Made by a program: the position numbers and the translations under genes. Shown piece after piece: positions 61,304 to 64,000 of a stretch of DNA of 64,000 nucleotides (positions within the stretch are counted from its first letter, which is position 1; the number at the start of each line of letters is the position of its first letter). The stretch lies in assembly GCA_902779305.1 (NCBI GenBank), contig CACZBD010000004.1, positions 1 through 64,000 on the forward strand. Direction: 5' to 3'. The notes beneath the pieces were generated by a model. The model worked only from the letters and a program-made list of their open reading frames with translations. It was not told the origin of the DNA and searched no databases. The stretch is from an uncultured Lachnospiraceae bacterium. Its GTDB lineage: Bacteria > Bacillota > Clostridia > Lachnospirales > Lachnospiraceae.

Positions 61304-61915
61304 ATGATGTTTTTTAAGAAGCAGAATAAAGAGATGTATGTGATCGTCGGACTGGGAAATCCGAAGACGGAATATAAAAACACCAGGCACAATATCGGAT
61401 TTGATGTTCTGGATGTGCTGGCTGACAAAAACGGGATCGGCCTGGACTTAAAAAAGCACAAGGCGGTTTGCGGAAAAGGTATGATCGAAGGGAAAAAGGT
61501 GATCCTGGCGCAGCCGCAGACCTTCATGAACTTAAGCGGATTAAGTGTTGTGGAACTGGTGAATTACTATAAGATCGATCCGGCAAAGGAACTGATCGTT
61601 GTGTATGATGATGTCGATCTTCCTCCCGGACAGATCCGGATCAGGAAACAGGGAAGCGCCGGCGGCCATAACGGCATGAAGTCGGTGATCGGCGGTCTGA
61701 ATACGGAAGAATTTATCAGGGTACGGATGGGTGTCGGCGAGAAGCCGAAAATGTACGATCTGGCGGACTACGTTCTCGGACACTTTACTAAGGAAGAACG
61801 GGAAGTGGTGGATCAGGCGATCATCCGCGCCACAGAAGCGATCCGCGTGATCATCACGGAAGGTCCGGATAAGGCTATGAATCTGTATAACAGGAAGACG
61901 GAGCAGGAAGAATAG
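61304..61915 (+). CDS. pth: peptidyl-tRNA hydrolase
   Basis: A 203-residue Pth: VGLGNPKTEYKNTRHNIGFDVLD with the catalytic His, PQTFMNLSG, VVYDDVDLPPGQIRIRKQGSAGGHNGMKSV with the Asp, and RVRMGVG. It frees tRNA from stalled peptides. The first ten residues are extra and basic. Pth next to mfd is a common bacterial arrangement. Confidence 0.95.
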   Translation: MMFFKKQNKEMYVIVGLGNPKTEYKNTRHNIGFDVLDVLADKNGIGLDLKKHKAVCGKGMIEGKKVILAQPQTFMNLSGLSVVELVNYYKIDPAKELIVVYDDVDLPPGQIRIRKQGSAGGHNGMKSVIGGLNTEEFIRVRMGVGEKPKMYDLADYVLGHFTKEEREVVDQAIIRATEAIRVIITEGPDKAMNLYNRKTEQEE

Positions 61916-61945
61916 ATCCTGCAAAACATAGAGCGGTGGGAGAAC

Positions 61946-64000
61946 ATGGAGACACTAAGGGCCCCGCTTGCGGAACTGGCAGACTATGAAGAAAGCGTCC
62001 GGGAACTGAAAAAACCCGGGATCGTCGAGATCGAAGGCTGCGCGGATCCGCAGAAACTTCATATGATCTACGGACTCAGCGATGGTTTTTCCACTAAGAT
62101 CATCGTTACTTTTGATGAGAAAAAAGCGGCGGAAATCTATGAAGACTACCGCTTCTACGATCAAAATACCTATCTCTATCCGGCCAAGGACCTGATCTTC
62201 TATCAGGCGGATATCCACGGCAATCTGCAGACCAAAGAGCGCATCAAGGCATTAAAACCTCTGCTGCTTTCCGAAGAGGCAACGATCGTAACCACATTTG
62301 ACGCGCTCATGAACCATATCGTTCCGTTGTCCCATCTGGCGGATGCGATCATCGAGATCAGCGAAAACGACACCGTGAATTTAAAGGAACTGGCAACAAA
62401 TCTGACAGCGCTTGGGTATGAGCGCAATTATCAGGTGGAAAATGAAGGCCAGTTTTCGATCCGCGGCGGGATCATCGATGTGTTTCCGCTGACGGAGGAA
62501 AACCCGATCCGTATCGAACTCTGGGGCGATGAGATCGATTCGATCCGCAGTTTTGATATCTTAAGCCAGCGTTCTCTGGAAAAGATCAGCAGTTTCATTC
62601 TCTTACCGGCCGCAGAAGCGATCTTAACCGATGCCGAAATGCGGGAAGGGATGGAGCGCGTACAAAAAGAAGCCCAAAAGCAGGAAGAGACATTTCGAAA
62701 GAAGTTTCTGACGGAGGAAGCCTACAGGATCAAGTCTACTACGGAGGAATTCTTAGAGCAGCTGTCAAATTACGGCGCGAGCGGCTGTAATCTGGAAGGG
62801 TATCTGCACTATTTTTATGAAGAGCACGGTTCCCTTCTTGACTATTTTGACGCATCCGATACGCTTGTGATCCTCGATGAGCCGACCAGGCTGTATGAAA
62901 AAGGTTCCTTTGTGGAGACCGAATTTAAAGACAGCATGGAAATGCGTCTCACAAAGGGCTATGTTCTTCCCGGGCAGACCGGCTTGCTTTTTGCAAAAGA
63001 AGAGATTTTTGCCAAAACGGAAGGGATGCACACGCTGGCACTGTCCGCGCTGCAGGTAAGAAAAGGGATCTATAAGCCCAAGGTAAGACATTCCGTTGTC
63101 GCAAGAGCGATGAACACTTACAACAACAGTTTCGCATCTTTGGTATCCGATCTGAAGCGGTACCAGAAAAATCACTACCGTGTACTTCTGCTGTCGGCTT
63201 CCCGGACAAGAGCCGCAAGACTTTGCGATGACCTGATGGAAAACGACGTCAGCGCATTCCATACGGAAAACCTCGACCATGTGCTGCAAAACGGGGAGAT
63301 CATGGTGTCTTACGGCAGGATCCGGCAGGGCTTTGAATATCCGATGCTGAAGTTCGTGGTGATCTCGGAATCCGATATTTTCACGACCACAAAACAGAAG
63401 AAAAAAGCACATAAAAAGTATGGCGGCGGACAGGCGATCCGTGATTTTTCCGAACTGAAAGTCGGTGACTATGTGGTGCATGAAGTGCACGGGCTGGGGA
63501 TCTATCGCGGGATCGAGCAGGTCTGTGTGGAAAAAGTCACCAAAGATTACATGCGGATCGAGTACCGGGACGGCGGCAATCTCTATATTCCGGCGACGGC
63601 GCTCGATACCATTCAGAAGTATGCATCCAAAGACACTTCCACGCCCAAGATCAACAAACTCGGCGGCTCCGAATGGATCAAGACCAAGAGCAAAGTGAAA
63701 AATGCCGTCGACATCATCGCAACGGACCTCGTGGAATTATATGCAGCCAGAAATCAGAAGACGGGTTATGAATTCAGCTCTGATACGGTCTGGCAGACGG
63801 AATTTGAGGAACGTTTCCCCTTCGAGGAAACGGAAGACCAGCTTCAGGCGATCGAAGATACGAAACGGGATATGCAGAGCAGGAAGATCATGGACCGCCT
63901 GATCTGCGGGGATGTGGGATACGGCAAGACCGAGATCGCGATCCGGGCGGCTTTTAAAGCGGTGCAGGACGGAAAGCAGGTGGCCTATCTGGTGCCGACA
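61946..64000 (+). CDS. mfd: transcription-repair coupling factor Mfd, N-terminal part (cut by window end)
   Basis: 685 codons run open to the last base. Residues 1-330 show the UvrB-like region (FSIRGGIIDVFPLTEENPIRIELWGDEIDSIRSFD). The RNA-polymerase-interacting domain follows at about 500-580 (VGDYVVHEVHGLGIYRGIEQV). The translocase begins near 590, with Walker A GDVGYGKTEIA at about 653. About 480 residues are expected beyond the window. ATG 61946 has GGTGGGAGAA before it. Confidence 0.95.
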   Translation, partial: METLRAPLAELADYEESVRELKKPGIVEIEGCADPQKLHMIYGLSDGFSTKIIVTFDEKKAAEIYEDYRFYDQNTYLYPAKDLIFYQADIHGNLQTKERIKALKPLLLSEEATIVTTFDALMNHIVPLSHLADAIIEISENDTVNLKELATNLTALGYERNYQVENEGQFSIRGGIIDVFPLTEENPIRIELWGDEIDSIRSFDILSQRSLEKISSFILLPAAEAILTDAEMREGMERVQKEAQKQEETFRKKFLTEEAYRIKSTTEEFLEQLSNYGASGCNLEGYLHYFYEEHGSLLDYFDASDTLVILDEPTRLYEKGSFVETEFKDSMEMRLTKGYVLPGQTGLLFAKEEIFAKTEGMHTLALSALQVRKGIYKPKVRHSVVARAMNTYNNSFASLVSDLKRYQKNHYRVLLLSASRTRAARLCDDLMENDVSAFHTENLDHVLQNGEIMVSYGRIRQGFEYPMLKFVVISESDIFTTTKQKKKAHKKYGGGQAIRDFSELKVGDYVVHEVHGLGIYRGIEQVCVEKVTKDYMRIEYRDGGNLYIPATALDTIQKYASKDTSTPKINKLGGSEWIKTKSKVKNAVDIIATDLVELYAARNQKTGYEFSSDTVWQTEFEERFPFEETEDQLQAIEDTKRDMQSRKIMDRLICGDVGYGKTEIAIRAAFKAVQDGKQVAYLVPT

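Overview
The window looks like a chromosomal segment of a strictly anaerobic Gram-positive bacterium of the Clostridia, most probably family Lachnospiraceae. This rests on several things read together: moderate GC, dense co-directional operons with ATGA overlaps, strong GGAGG ribosome sites, separate AzlC/AzlD and FchA/FolD pairs, a DUF3798 lipoprotein beside hybrid kinases, a DUF6472-type mini-protein, a FeoB-associated Cys-rich peptide and an Mrp/Mbh-like membrane complex. No rRNA or marker gene fixes the genus, so the placement is inference.

Layout. 0.2-9.2 kb: a small membrane protein, a LytTR regulator with its DUF3021 partner, then one signalling operon (receiver protein, Hpt protein, two membrane hybrid histidine kinases, DUF3798 binding lipoprotein). 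9.4-15 kb: an unknown helical protein and a DEDDh exonuclease on the plus strand; then, on the minus strand, two acyltransferase-3 paralogues and a continuous TrmB-D,D-carboxypeptidase fusion frame. 15.2-24.2 kb: a ten-gene Mrp/Mbh-type cation antiporter operon with four antiporter-like subunits and no hydrogenase or quinone module. 24.2-26.6 kb: a DtxR-family regulator and FeoB-associated peptide with a readable promoter and operator, and an orphan ptsI.

26.6-33.0 kb is a mobile-element hotspot at the 3' end of tRNA-Ser(CGA). A 5.6-kb AT-richer element lies between 25-bp direct repeats. It encodes a lipoprotein, two XRE regulators, an FtsK/TcpA-like ATPase, a pMV158-type Rep_2 protein preceded by a hairpin with a matching nick sequence in its loop, and a tyrosine integrase. 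Left of it is the right-end remnant of an older related element, abutting a broken HD-GYP gene.

33-52 kb is mostly housekeeping: DJ-1-like protein, FkbH plus ACP (glyceryl-ACP), phosphofructokinase, dnaX-ybaB-recR, galM, a membrane protein with Cna-B-like repeats, a secreted Gln-rich protein, cysE, aspS, tRNA-Ala, degV, azlCD, folC-fchA-folD, and divergent birA/bioY sharing a phased repeat array. FolD lacks two cyclohydrolase residues, and FchA next to it can supply that step.

52-64 kb holds the strongest candidate for an undescribed system: a radical SAM/SPASM protein overlapping the gene of a membrane-anchored DUF2207-like protein whose cytosolic tail ends in six Cys-Ala repeats. It is followed by an AraC regulator divergent from a three-gene ABC-2 exporter, a MalY/PatB lyase with DUF3737, tRNA-Gly, pth and the start of mfd.
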